DNA of 64,000 nt, taken from Lithospermum erythrorhizon (lineage: Eukaryota; Streptophyta; Magnoliopsida; Boraginales; Boraginaceae). The position numbers were made by a program, and so were the translations under genes. The stretch spans positions 434,001-498,000 of the forward strand of contig JADFUC010000590.1 of assembly GCA_019722365.1 (NCBI GenBank). The letters are read 5' to 3'. Each line of letters begins with the position of its first letter. Within the stretch, counting starts at the first letter, position 1. The notes beneath the pieces were generated by a model that saw only the letters and a program-made list of their open reading frames with translations, did no database searches and was not told the origin of the DNA. Positions 39,350 through 51,515 of the stretch are shown here, piece after piece.

Positions 39350-41690
39350 CTCTGGAGGCCAAGAATAGCAACATTATTTCAGCACTAAGAAAACTCAAGG
39401 TCCAGCTTTTGATGACTCACGATCAAATGGCAAATACTCTACACACTCCATTTCGAAGTCTTCAACCCTAAAATGATCATGAAAGCTATTAAATAAAGAG
39501 CAGAACCCGAATACCTTTTGCAGCCTATTATTCTATTCTTCTTAATAGTCCTAACACATCGTTGGGGATACCAATTTTAAAATCTCTATCTCTTTATTTT
39601 CATTACTTTACTTCTAATCTCTTTGTCTTAGAATTTACATACGCTCCTGTGATAGCAAATTCGCTTTCCGCCATTATACCAAACAAAGACGTGAGCCAAA
39701 TCCAGACAAATAAGAAGATTGGCATGAAAGTATGAAATTTGCTTAAGTTCACCGAGTAAATATGGATTCTCGTGGGGTCTTGGATGGTGTTGGGCTTATG
39801 CCTCCATCGAGGAAAATTGTCATAGTTTTAGTTTTGGGCGCTCATGATTTATTCATTTACTAACACTAGTAAGTGGTCAGGATACATCGGAGAAGAAGTT
39901 CTTCAATAGGTCAATGACGAGCCCAGCGAATTGGACAAGGCTACTATCAGGATGGAGTCAAGTCCGCATGTCCCAAATGAGTGCAACGTAAAAGGTCCTC
40001 GAAAGTGGTACTGGCTGCTATCGCCGCAGTGGTACGCATTTCAAGTGACATTTAATCTTAGTTGCCGATGCCATATTTTACAATCGATTGGCTCAATCTC
40101 GAAAGATCCTATCATATGTGTTTTAGAGGAGCCGTTCTCAACGATAAGGCTGACGGGTGGTGAAATCATTTCGATGGCGAATGGGTCCGTCTCAAGTAGC
40201 GGCCGAGATTACTCGGGGAATTGTGAGATAGACGTAGATCTCGCGACATTGAATAAGGTTATACATGTCAAGACCTCGAACTTGCTATCTCCCGAGTCTA
40301 TTAGACAAGGAGTTCGCTTTCAGGAGAAAGGAGGTCGATTGCTCATGCGGTTCAATGCTACTCCAAAAGGAACGGAACTTGTATGTTTTACAAGGTAAGA
40401 TATTTCGATTCAAGATGATGCAAGGCCGGGAAACAGCGGGAGCAAAGGAAATTGCGGACTCAAAAGAGTAGCCGGTAGGCATTTCTGCCACTTTCAAGGG
40501 AAAATACTATAATAAGCTTCAAGAGTTTTTGTGGAACATCATAGGGTGCTTCGCTGGGATGTCCTAAAGAGCACTACCGCTCAGACTATTCAATGGCGTG
40601 TCAGGATCTCATTCTCATATGTCATCCATGTCAGGCCGGTGACTATTCAATGGGCAAAAGCTGTCACTGATAGAGATTTCATTATTGTGGATCCTGAGAT
40701 CATGTAGTGACTGCCAAGATAACGTTTGGGGAAAGAGAAAGCATGACTTTGTATTTCTCTCATGCTAGTACGATAGGAAAGTAGGTGTTTTGGTATACAC
40801 TAGTTTTATTTATTTCTCTCGTATTTCACACAGTATTGACCATAAGAAGCTGGATATCAATAGGTAGTGGAGAGGTTTCTACAGGGGCTGGGCTTCAAAT
40901 AATGGATCATGAACTAATATGTTTTGGTATTTGCCTAAAGAATAGGGCACATGAGGCTGTGGAGCGCAATTAAGATTGTCTATCTCTTCTGTGTGTCATC
41001 TTAATATTATCCTCACATCCGAGTACCTCGAGTACATCCGTTTCAATTATCTGCACATCTTTGGTACTCGGTACATCCGGTGCACTTTGGGGAGGTTCAT
41101 TTTCTTACATCTCGCGCGGATTCAAGCCGCGGAAATTTGTCGGATTATGCCTCAATCAAGGTCACGGAGTGTCGTATGTTACTCGAGGTAAAGAATAGCA
41201 AGACATTGCGGATCAAGAAACTTGTTGGCCAAGTTTCGACGAGACTTAATGATCAAGTATTTGGCGTATAAATATTCTACACATTCCATCTGAACCTCAA
41301 CCAGAATCATCACAGAGGCTATCAACAGAGAGTTTGTTTCCGAATCAAATTGCGCCTCGTTTATTCTATTCTTCTTAATAACAGAGTACTGAATAGATTC
41401 GTCTGCTATTTATCTTTCCAAGAATATACCATACAGCCTACTGGGTCATAATATCGCATCCCAGAATTTACTCTAGAAATAATGTAGACAATAATTTATT
41501 CGTCTCTACAGTTTTATCTACATCCGAGCCAAGCAGGCTCAAGTCCGTAACTGCCTCTATTATAAGAAAATTTGCTTTGTACACAGCACGCATTACCATA
41601 ACATCAGCAGTGATACCACGCTAAAATCTCATTTCTTTATTTTCAAGATTTCTTAATTCTTATCTTAGAATTCAGATCTATCCATATAAA
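39350..41690. mobile_element. Small LTR-like unit of unknown family
   Basis: Two diverged direct repeats, about 39350-39650 and 41190-41690, are collinear: AAGAATAGCAA, then TCTACACACTCCAT/TCTACACATTCCAT, then TATTCTATTCTTCTTAATA, then GATACCA with AAAATCTC and TTCTTTATTTTCA, then TCTTAGAATT. The right copy has extra sequence of about 200 bases and a TATAAATATTC box. They enclose about 1.5 kb with a 155-codon ORF. This resembles a short LTR retrotransposon or a repeat-flanked captured sequence. Borders and family are not determined. Confidence 0.45.
39931..40398 (+). CDS. Unrecognised 155-codon ORF inside the LTR-like unit
   Basis: The longest non-host frame in the right half of the window. 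It is not low-complexity: segments include GPRKWYWLLSPQWYAFQVTF, CVLEEPFSTIRLTGGEI, IDVDLATLNKVIHVKTSNLL and RLLMRFNATPKGTELVCFT. Coding-like frames continue downstream with stops (for example QTIQWRVRISFSYVIHVRPV near 40590-40650), which suggests a longer pseudogene. I do not recognise the family. The I-x-V-x-x-S-x-LLSP-like patch gave a passing impression of plant-virus movement proteins, but this is too weak to call. The ATG at 39931 is simply the first in frame. Confidence 0.4.
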   Translation: MDKATIRMESSPHVPNECNVKGPRKWYWLLSPQWYAFQVTFNLSCRCHILQSIGSISKDPIICVLEEPFSTIRLTGGEIISMANGSVSSSGRDYSGNCEIDVDLATLNKVIHVKTSNLLSPESIRQGVRFQEKGGRLLMRFNATPKGTELVCFTR

Positions 41691-41699
41691 GAAATTGTC

Positions 41700-43000
41700 G
41701 TTATAACATATATATTGATGAGATTTGGGTTTTAACTTGAGACAAAACTTAATGTTATTATCTTTTTACTTTCACATTACTTTAATTTTTGTATTTGTGC
41801 GAAACATTTAACTATTTGAAGACATATGAGATTTAAATAGAAGGTGAAATAATATATATATATAATAATTATCTAACGTTTGGACCTTTAGGGGTGGGCC
41901 AGTGGCATTAGAAAATATGATTTACCTTGAGAGGCATCTTTACAAATACCTTTTATTATCTCCAGATGAAGAAACCTAAGATAAGAAAAGTGGGGGTGGT
42001 CTGTGTTGATGGGGTTGTGATCGTAGAAAATGCTCTTTCTAAAGGTGAAGTTAAAAAACGAAGTTATCATTGTCAACTGATAATTAAAAATGGACAATAG
42101 CAAAAGGATTGATGCACATCACATGTTAAGCTGTCCTATAACAAGCTTTGAATGAAAAGTCATCAACAAATAAATTAGACACTAAGTAAAAGTTAATCCA
42201 ATTGATTGAAAAATAAATCATTTAGCGCCGGTTGACGCTCCTCGTGCTCTTCACTCTAATGTGAACAATCATATCTTAAATTACAAAAAATGAGATTTGT
42301 AGCACTTCATGATGCTACAACCTTAAAAAGACATCTTCATTAAGACCTTGGAAACAACAAAGTATGGGTTCAAGTTTTAAGTTTCTTGTTTGTAAGTCTT
42401 GAGATATAATCATCTTTGTGATTACTCAAATAAATATATTTTAAATGACAAGTTGTTTGTTAAAATGAGTTAATCATGATTTTGGCCCCATAATGAACGT
42501 AAGCTTGTACATTGGGCCTCGATAGTTATATTATTACAAATTAGTCCCCAAAAGAAGACAAAGATACGTATGGTCCATGACATAGTGAAAATATCATAGC
42601 ATTTGGCCCCTCAATACGATTTGTTACTAAGAATACTTGCCACTTTTGAGATCATATCAGCAACACTTCAGGCCACTTTCAAGATTAATATTTAAATAAA
42701 GATCTCTGAACCAAAGTACAACTTCATTACATTATATATTATATAGGACCAAATTAATAATTACCTCATTAAAAACAAGGCCTTATTCAAGGATCGGGAC
42801 AAGAGCTGAAACGCAATAAAAAGCTTTAATTTTCTCATCTCTACAAATTTTTAAGAATCATGGAGACCGCCTAAATTGGCCCCAAGAATAAATGACCGTC
42901 ATAGCTGACTCCATGTGGCAATCACACAAGTAATCAGAAGACGAAATACAGATTGAAAGGAAAGAAACGATCCCAATTAACAATTCAAGTGTTCAATCTT
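41700..43000. other. Intergenic DNA, no gene seen
   Basis: Short frames only; the minus frame at 41888-42103 has no recognisable motif. No RNA gene or element end was identified. Confidence 0.5.
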
Positions 43001-43002
43001 AT

Positions 43003-43209
43003 GAAAGAGTTTAAGTCTATTTTTGAGCTAAAAATATAATTTAATGAATATTTTGGGGGAAAACATAAATTCGACAAAAAATGAATTTAATCAAGAATAA
43101 ACTAATTTGCCTTAATCAATAATTTTGATAAATTTTATTAAATTTATGTTTTTCCCCCCAAAATATTATATAAATTAGCAATTTTGACCCAAAATTTATC
43201 TAAATTTTC
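43003..43209. mobile_element. Foldback (inverted-repeat) MITE-like element
   Basis: Arms of about 75 bases at 43003-43079 and 43133-43209 are inverted copies. The clearest shared core is AATATTTTGGGGGAAAACAT on the left against the complement of ATGTTTTTCCCCCCAAAATAT on the right. About 55 bases separate the arms, so a transcript would fold into a long hairpin. No terminal duplication was assigned, so its family is open. Confidence 0.65.
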
Positions 43210-43214
43210 TTTTT

Positions 43215-45550
43215 CCGTTAACATTTAAAAGCATGCAGCATTTAAAGTGGGATTATTTGGCGCACACACAACACTTAAGTGACTATTTCGCCTATCTATT
43301 CACTTCATGCGACCAAACCGCAATGTAGCCACCCAATTACTGCGACTATTTTCTAAGAATTACCTCGATTCATGATAAAGAGTTTTAACATTTCATACGA
43401 TCTGTAATATTATTATTAATTTCTATGTACTAGGTTTAATACGGAGTATAAAATACTTCTACTCCGTACTTAACATGTATTCTTCCAAGAAATTTTTACC
43501 AGCTCATTAAAATGGGCCACTTCAATCTCATAACTTATACAACTACAAAATAACAAATTTTATTGAAGTGAATCACTAATTAGAAACATAGTTCATCTAC
43601 AAGTTACTTATACGTGAATTCTTTTTTTACTTATTTCACAATTAATTCCAAAAATTGCTAACTTTTTAGTATATAATTGGTAGTTAACATAAATGCATTA
43701 ACATATAGATAAATTATACTTATAAAACCCTTTTGTCAAAGTATTTCCCCTTGCTTTTGTGAAATTTTTTTCCTGAAGATTAATCCCAATTCAAGATTTT
43801 CCAAATTTGAGATTTTATGCAGGTTGATGAATAATGTGAGTGCACATTTTTGAGGTGCAAGTGGAAATAGTTAGACATGGGAATAAGGAAAAGGCAGATG
43901 GATATGCAGTAGTGGTGATAAGATTAAGATAATACGCTACATTTATCTCAACTTATATATCCTTCGTCCAGATGCAAAGCATCACGGAATGCAATTATTC
44001 AAATGTGTACGGACACCATAATGAAAACTACTCGTAAATACTATCTCCATCCATAATGAAATTACATGATCTCTCTAAACAATAAAATTCATTATCTAAT
44101 TTCTATCAAACAATAATAATTTCACAATATCATGGGAAAAAACTATTGATCAAGAAATGAATCATATCTCTTGATCAATAATAATGCATCTTAATGCACA
44201 AAGATGTATTATCAAGATCCGTAATAATGTGGTAAAGTTAGGAGATGGGGTAGTTTAAGAGATATAATGCTACACTACTTAGATGTATAAAAATATTCCT
44301 CGACAAGATTGGCAGTTAATTAATATGCTAAACCTTTTCTTGGCATGTTATTTTATGTTTTTTTTCTTTATCCACTTGCAATCTACTAATGAGGTTATTT
44401 AGATGATAGTACCATTGTTTTTTGGGGAAGGAATCATATCATGTTCTTGATCCAAATTCATTATCTTATCTCAAGTCAATTTGTCCCTCCATTATTGCCA
44501 AGAAACAAAGCATATTGCTTTACACTTGGAGCATTGTAGTATAATTCTTAAAATCAGTAATCTTTTCAAATTTAAGATAGATCAACACAAATAAATTGAA
44601 AAATAAATAAATTTATTATATTCCATATCTTTAAATATCTTCTAAACAATTTTAGGTCAAATCTTTGATTTATTACCATTGCTTAGATCAATCATCGATC
44701 TTTTGTACTTGATAATAATTATTTTAAATTTATAAACAATGAAATAGAAAATATATATAATTCTATGTAAAATTTAAAACCTAATCATAATAAAGTTGTA
44801 TAATATTTTTTATGAGTAGTTTTACACTTTACCTCCATCAAAATCAATACTTATGATATTACATGCTCTGTTGTCAACAAAATATACCACTCAGTACTCA
44901 CCTAGTCACCTCCTTTTCCTCATGTCCCAAAAAATTGAGGCTTTCAATAAAATTGGATAACAAACTCTCATTCTCCTAAAAAAATCTTTTTTAATTGATA
45001 GTATCTTTAATTTTCATATCAAACATTAATCATCGATTTGTTCCTTAATTTAATATAATATATACAACTGATACCGTTTTGTCTTTAAAACTATATATTT
45101 TCAAAATTTTATTTTCTAACAATTTTTCATGATATAATTAAAAAATAATTGGGTGAAGGCAAAGTTCACAATTTTTCAATTTTTCATGATATAAATAAAT
45201 CGAAGGGAGTACTACATTTCAAAAAATTGAACAATTAAATTTTTAATTATCATAATTAACAATACAAATATAAGTTAACATATATATCTTTGGTTTTAAT
45301 CAAAATTATCATGTTGAAGACAAAATTCACCAAAAAAATAATACTTCTACCAAATATACTAATAAAAAGTTTAAAATTGAATAATATTTTTTTTAGACAG
45401 TGGGTATATTAAAGAAAATGTCTTCCGTGTAGGAGTTTAAAAATAAACTCCAATACGAGAGAAATTTCCATATATTAAAAGTTTAAAAACCCACTAAGCT
45501 TTTAAAAATCTTTCTTTATTTTTCCGTTATGACAATTGTCTCCCTGATCT
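43215..45550. other. Upstream region of the MYB gene, no gene seen
   Basis: AT-rich intergenic DNA with small foldbacks and single CTCCCT/GGGAGTA-type MITE ends (near 44040 and 45207). This is the probable promoter space of the MYB gene; no defined regulatory site is claimed beyond the TATA box. Confidence 0.5.
43439..43471. repeat. Short palindrome around TACGGAGTA
   Basis: TACGGAGTA and its complement TACTCCGTA flank a 10-15 base loop. This is probably a collapsed Stowaway remnant (both ends with little interior), since the arms resemble the CTCCGT terminus. Confidence 0.5.
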
Positions 45551-45551
45551 C

Positions 45552-45558
45552 TATATAA
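45552..45558 (+). promoter_or_regulatory. TATA box of the MYB gene
   Basis: A TATATAA core lies in a pyrimidine-rich setting about 95 bases before the chosen ATG at 45652. It is followed by a C/T-rich leader typical of plant 5' UTRs. Its closeness to the ATG argues that no upstream zinc-knuckle coding exon is transcribed from this promoter. Confidence 0.6.
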
Positions 45559-45651
45559 CCAATCCTCAATCTTCCTTACAATACTTCCAGTATCTTTCTC
45601 CCCATCATCATTCATCTCCTTCTCCATTTTCATTGACTTTTACACCAAAAT

Positions 45652-47223
45652 ATGATGAAGGAATCGTTGACTTTAGAGATCATGTTGTTTGGTGTGAGAG
45701 TTAAGGTTGATCCCATGAGGAAGAGTGTTAGTATGAACAACTTGTCTGAATATGAACACCCTCATATTGTTACTAATAACTTGAACAATGAAGAAGCTAA
45801 GGTTGTGGCTGAAGACAATGGTTATGCCTCAGCTGATGATGTTGTGAATACTCAGTCCTCTGCTGGACGTTGCATTAAGGAGCGTAAGAGAGGTTGGACT
45901 CGTAAAATATTGATTTGAATCAAAATTATCACGTTAGTAAATTATGTTTAAAATGGTATATTTTACATATTTCTCACCAGAACATATACAAAAATCAGAG
46001 TTATCGTATTACTAGTAAATTATGTTAAAAGGGGTATATTTGTATTTATTTCACATCGGATATTATATAATATATACAAAAATATTTTAGTAAAAAATTT
46101 AAATATTCGATCATCAAATTCAAGACTAGACGATAGGATTGAGCAAAAAAGATTGATCTTACAGTATAACAATACTGTGTACTGTTTATGTATTTCATTG
46201 TTAGAATTTGATGAGATGTTTATCTTACATATATTTGTTAAACTATGTGTATAAATAGGCCATGGACAGAAGAAGAGCACAAGTTGTTCCTTTTGGGATT
46301 ACAGAAAGTTGGAAAAGGAGATTGGAGAGGAATTTCAAGAAAGTTTGTTAAGACTCGGACACCAACTCAAGTTGCTAGTCATGCCCAGAAATACTTCCTT
46401 AGGAGAAACAACCTTAATCGTCGTCGCAGGCGATCTAGCCTCTTCGATATCACCACGGACTCTGTATGTTCTCATTCGATTCAATGCTCGTCCTTATGTT
46501 TATTCGTCTGCTTATTAGATTTGTTGGCATATCGTTTAGATCGCGTTTGATTATGGGATTATCAGATTTTGTTGTAGTAAGTAGAACAAAACATTGAGAA
46601 TGGATTAAATCCATAGGTTTGTGTTATGCATCAGTACTTAACTTTTAGGTCTCACGGAGATAAGGCTACTTACTATCCGATGGCCCAACCCCCCTATCTC
46701 ACTTTGGCGGGAGCCTCTATAGAGGCACTGGGGCTTATTAATTCTTCACTTGATGATGGTGGTAAAATAGTCGTTTTTCATGTAACAGACATTTAGGTGG
46801 GTTCTGATCAAGTGCAGGATTTAGATAGGAATTAAAAGTGTTTTACTAACTTATTTTTCAAGAGGGGTAGTTGAAGGTCGATTATTATACAATGCTGATG
46901 ATGTATATATCTGATGTTGTTAGGTTTCTGGTATGCCAATGGAGGAGTGTAATGATGAAGAAGATAAGTTCACACCTAGAGTAACGGCTCATGGTGCTGC
47001 ATTCCCAGTATCTTTTGGGCAGATGATGTTACAAGGACCAATTCAGAATCCTATAGAAGCCATGACCTTTGGGAAAGTCGACCCTGTTGCAAATCCTATG
47101 TCAAGTTCATCCCCAAACATTGAGATGGAATCAACTCAATTATCATTGGGGTTATCTTGGTCATCAACATATCAGCTTATGTCAAGTTTCAGGAATGGGG
47201 AGAGCATCATAAGTGTTGCATGA
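45652..47223 (+). CDS. 1R-MYB (SHAQKYF-type) transcription factor, MYB1R1/MYBD-like, three exons
   Basis: Nuclear DNA-binding protein of the CCA1-like/R-R single-repeat MYB class; relatives (Arabidopsis At1g70000/MYBD group) act in light, sugar and hormone responses. Exons: about 45652-45892, 46259-46463, 46924-47223. Exon 1 has the subgroup signature IMLFGVRV followed by [13 protein letters not shown] and an acidic linker, then KERKRG. Exon 2 holds the MYB repeat: [49 protein letters not shown], then the basic run [13 protein letters not shown]. Exon 3 is an acidic/Ser-rich tail with LSLGLSW, resembling an EAR-like LxLxL repression motif, and ends at TGA 47221-47223. Homologues usually start with a CCHC knuckle, which is absent here. 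The ATG at 45652 was chosen because it lies about 95 bases after a TATA box and is the first in the open frame. Exon 1 ends in phase 1 at every good GT, while the only AG before PWTEEEH needs phase 2, so the joint is off by one base. Family call is sure; integrity is uncertain. Confidence 0.9.
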
Positions 47224-47395
47224 GACCAGTTAAAACATTATTCCTAATTAGAAAGACTTGATTATGCTTGACTTAATATCTAATGCTTTGATTTGTACAG
47301 ACCAGAAAATTGTTATGCCTTATTGTACTTCTTGTTTTTATTGCTTTCCCCATCAGATAATGTTTTCTTTTTTCCTTTTTGTTTGTAGTTGGGAG

Positions 47396-47410
47396 AAATA
47401 AATAATAAAG
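47396..47410 (+). terminator. Putative polyadenylation signal of the MYB gene
   Basis: Overlapping AATAAA-type hexamers lie about 175 bases after the TGA stop, preceded by T-rich and TTGT-rich sequence, as in plant near-upstream and far-upstream elements. No transcript evidence is available. Confidence 0.4.
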
Positions 47411-49834
47411 CTAATTATAACTTGCTTCTTGTATGTGAATTAGTGGTTGAGTAGCTGGAAAATGAAAGTATCTAGTGGGAATCCACATTTCTCAGATTAG
47501 ATGCTATTTTGTGATGGAGATCTAAAAGTAGTAGTAGTACATATGAATGTGGATGGGAATAATGTTAGATATTAATGGACAGTATAAGAAGTGGTAGGGC
47601 CTTCTTATGGCCGGTGTGTATGGTGTGAGGGGCTTAGTGATGTGAATGGATTGAGTAAGTCGATACTTGTTCGGCATCCGATAAGGCCAACCAATTCGAC
47701 TCGACAATCAACCCAAAAAATATGTTCCGGTTGTGTTGCCTCTCTATCGCTCCTCAGCAACCCCTCAATGCATTGCCATCAAATCAACGCCTCCCTCCTA
47801 GAGAAACCTAACAGAATATCAAAAAAGATGAAGGGGGTTGGATTTGACAACTACGTCCTCTGCTCCTTTGGGTAACTTATCGTAATTTTGATTTCACCAA
47901 TGCGATAGTCACACATGAACGAAGAAACAGAGAAAGATCAAAAAAAAGTTGGGTAGAAACTATATCTAATTACTCAATATAGAGATTGTTAGAGGAAATA
48001 TGACGCAGTTCCTAATTCCTCTAATAGAGACGAATGGATATGTAGAATTTAATAACTAGCCCCATTAAGTGAAATATGGTTTCGTTTGATTAATTTAATT
48101 AAATTTTTTGTTTGAAAAAAAATGTTCATTAATGAGTTTACCCTTTTTTCTAACTATAGAAGTACAAATTACATACGACTAATAAATTTGTTTAAGAAAC
48201 TAGTTCTAAGCCCAAAAAGAAGTTCTGATATTGCACCGGCCACGAACTTTTAAATCCTACCTGAAATGGCTTTAAAGTTCGTCAACAATACCAAAGTCCC
48301 ACATAATGTATAAAAACTGCATGATGTGATAATATACTTTCGAATCGATCCCTGAGATTTCACGAATGGGGACAAGTGACCGGCATCACTAAGCCCATGA
48401 GGCCACGAGTCCTGTTAGATGGACCTCCATCTAATTTAACATAAAAAATTGATATCAAGCAGTCAATTGAAATGATGATTAGTTTAAGGAACAAATTAAA
48501 AAGATGTCAAAAAAAATTTAAAAAAGATGACAATTTGGGTGAATATTTGATATAGGTTAGACACTGATAAAGGCAAGAGTTCAAACCTTAGTCGATAGGT
48601 TTAAAAAAAATATCAATAATTGGGGAGTACATAAAATTAAGTAATTTTGGATTCTAAGTTGGAACTTTGACACTGGTCAAATACAATCAAAATGGGACCT
48701 TAGCTTTGCCTGAGTGGGTGATGGGAATTGGGACAATGTATGATCTGAATCTGATTACAGGTTTCATTTGGATCGCACATGGTGGTATCTTTAATTGGAT
48801 TCTTTTATTTCTTAACAAAAGAATAATGATGTTTTAGTAGAAATGTAGAATTCCCTTTTTGGTAAAAACTGTTTGTTTGTTTATAAAATCCAAAGCAATT
48901 ATGCAATCTATATTTTTATTACCACTATCTAACATTCTACTTCTAGGACACTAACGTTGAATATATAAAAAAAAACTATTGAATTTTAGCTAGGAAATTA
49001 ATAACACAAAACATTAATCAAGACTATACAACATAATTTCTTTAAACCAAATTTGTTCTCTATCCAAACGCTTTTGTGACTATTATTAGAGAGCTAAGAA
49101 TCATTCCACGATATAAATTGGTCAAACCGACACTTCTGTAAGACTCTAAACAACGTTTACCGAATCAAAAAAGCAAGAGTAATCACCAAATAAAAATTGT
49201 TTGATTTGAAAGTGGAGGATTTTCGTATAAGTTGTGTTTCATGGATGAAGGTTGTTCCGAATAAATAGATAGCATCAAGGAGTGGTGATCAATCACTCTT
49301 GGACCTTCACTATCACGTATTAACTCGTAGCAGCTTAATAAAGCAAAACAAATCTAATAAATGTAACCTTTTATCTCAAACGGGATAATCCAATGCTGTA
49401 ATTTTTGGTGTGCAAAATATAACTACCAAATATTTGGGGGGCTGGGAACTTGCTCAAGGAAGACCCTAAGACTCTGCCTGCCCCAGCACGCTTTTATATT
49501 ACTTTTCGTGATCACATATACTAAAAGGACTTGTGGTCCATCCTTAACCCATGAGGCTTCAAAGATTTTTATTAAGAGACGCTTCACTCATGCCTGGGCA
49601 TGCATCAACTATATAAACTGATATAAACCTCATTAATTATCCCATGCAGTACACAAAGTACCAATTTTGCATTCACAACTTCTACATTAACATTCCGACA
49701 CTACTGATCCATAAGGCTATGTCAATCTCTACGTATGGAAGTGAGCATTGGGAATCATCAGAATCTTAACTATAAAAAAGTATATTTTGTCTTTATATTT
49801 CTATCTGAAGATGGATAACAATTTTTAGTAGTCA
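47411..49834. other. Intergenic DNA between the MYB gene and the hAT MITE
   Basis: No frame above 94 codons and no recognised domain. The frames at 47522-47707 (-) and 47591-47875 (+) overlap each other and look accidental. Confidence 0.5.
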
Positions 49835-49842
49835 TGCATCAC

Positions 49843-50329
49843 TAGTCCTCAAGTAATCTAGTCGGGATGAGTAAGTACCGACACCCGGCCGGGTTTTCTC
49901 TTACCGGCCTGCACTAGGTATTTTCGAGTAACGAGTAAAAAATTATTTTCCAAAGGCGCTAACCTTCGAGCCGGTTATCGAAATTTGCTTTTTTGAATGC
50001 AGAACGAAATGCCGGGTTACCCGGTCCTTTAGGAAATTTGAGCAATTTTTTTATATTTTAAGAAAGTAGTATTTTATTTTATTACAATATTTTAATAAAT
50101 TTTTTGTATTTGAAGCCCAAAATTTATAAGAAATTAGTATTTTATTTTATACAATACATAATACTTTATTTTATTTTTTATCAAGTAATACGTCAAACCG
50201 GCATCGAAGTTACTCGATAAGCTAATGTTAAAAAAATACTTCAAGTTTCGCCGATTAACCTTCGAACGTAAGTATCTAGTTTGACAACGAGCGGTGTCGA
50301 AGTTATCCCGATCCTTTACTAAAGACCTG
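49843..50329. mobile_element. hAT-type MITE with 8-bp target duplication
   Basis: The left end TAGTCCTCAAGTAATCTAGT and the complement of the right end (CAGGTCTTTAGTAAAGGATC) match imperfectly and both continue into CGGGATAA/CGGGATGA and CGACACC. The flanks TGCATCAC (49835-49842) and GGCATCAC (50330-50337) agree at 7 of 8 bases, as expected for hAT. The interior holds CCGGCCGGGTTT and CCGGGTTACCCGGT, typical of this MITE class, around an AT-rich core. There is no transposase. Confidence 0.7.
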
Positions 50330-50337
50330 GGCATCAC

Positions 50338-51515
50338 CAAGATGTCAATAGTTGCTTATACGAAAACATAGAATTAAGAAACCATATTATTTTTCACTAC
50401 AAATCTTGATGATGACATTCCTATCTTTATTATTTTGGTTCAACTTTTTCACTATGTGGAATGTTGTTATCAAAGGATATAGAGTGAAAATCATTGCACT
50501 TGAAGAAAAATAGTTTCTTATGTGTAATTGTATTCCCGTATCTTGGCTTAAAGTTAAATAGGATTTTGGATAATAAATGAATATAGATAGGACATGATAC
50601 ACTAAACATCTAGATCATTATTTTTGAAAGTCAAATAAAAAGTAAAAGTTATGTTATGTTTTGAACAAACCTTGACTCAATGAGCAAAAACAAATACTCT
50701 GTATAAAATAATGTAACCAGCCTTATTTTTATTTCTTAAAAAAACAAAAACATGTTTTTGATGCTATTAAAAAAACAAAAAACACTTCTATAATTTGAAC
50801 ACTTCTATCTCTAAGAACATTGTAGAGATCATTTCATGTGAATCTTTATATATCCACTATGGCTAATTACCTCAAATATTTCAATGCCTAACTTAAGATA
50901 CATGAATGGACCACCAAATTAAACCTATGCCTGCCTGACCATGTTTTGTAAGATTTAGCAGCAAATGATGCTTACTTTGCTTTGCTTCAAGTTTCATCTG
51001 GACAATTTAGCAAGAGAAAAGAGAAGGCGTTAAGAGACGCTCGTGGCCAATTGTGTTTAAGAAAAGTTCGCGTAGAACACAAACTTCCATCGACGAGAGA
51101 AAATGAAAGGATTTCATAAAAGTTCTCGTAGAATCGAGAATGATCAGATTCTTGAACATGCCATAAGAAAGTGAAACAATGTAATAACAAAGAAACTCCC
51201 ATATATTCTGATCTTTACATTAAGAGATGATTTAAGGTAAAATATTACATCTCAAGTACTCAACCACAATTCCAACAATGGAAAAATTTGGAAAAAAATA
51301 TGACAAATAAGCGAAACTCGTCTACTCAAATTCTCTCACCTCTCACACTTTCTGGACAATAAGAAGAAAAGGAAGAAATACAACATAACCATTTTCCAGC
51401 TCAATCTCAACTGACCTCACCAATGAAAAAAAAAATAGCTCAACAACGGTCCGTAAACTTACTATGTCTATAGAAAAAGAGCAGGGTACAAAATTGGCCC
51501 TCATGCAGCTGTCTT
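50338..51515. other. 3' flank of MOS14
   Basis: Holds the MOS14 3' UTR on its right side (right of about 51250 by position). No separate gene was found. Confidence 0.5.

Noticed and set aside
47522..47875. Overlapping 61- and 94-codon frames downstream of the MYB gene
   Set aside because: They overlap on opposite strands, show no domains, and are of a length expected by chance.
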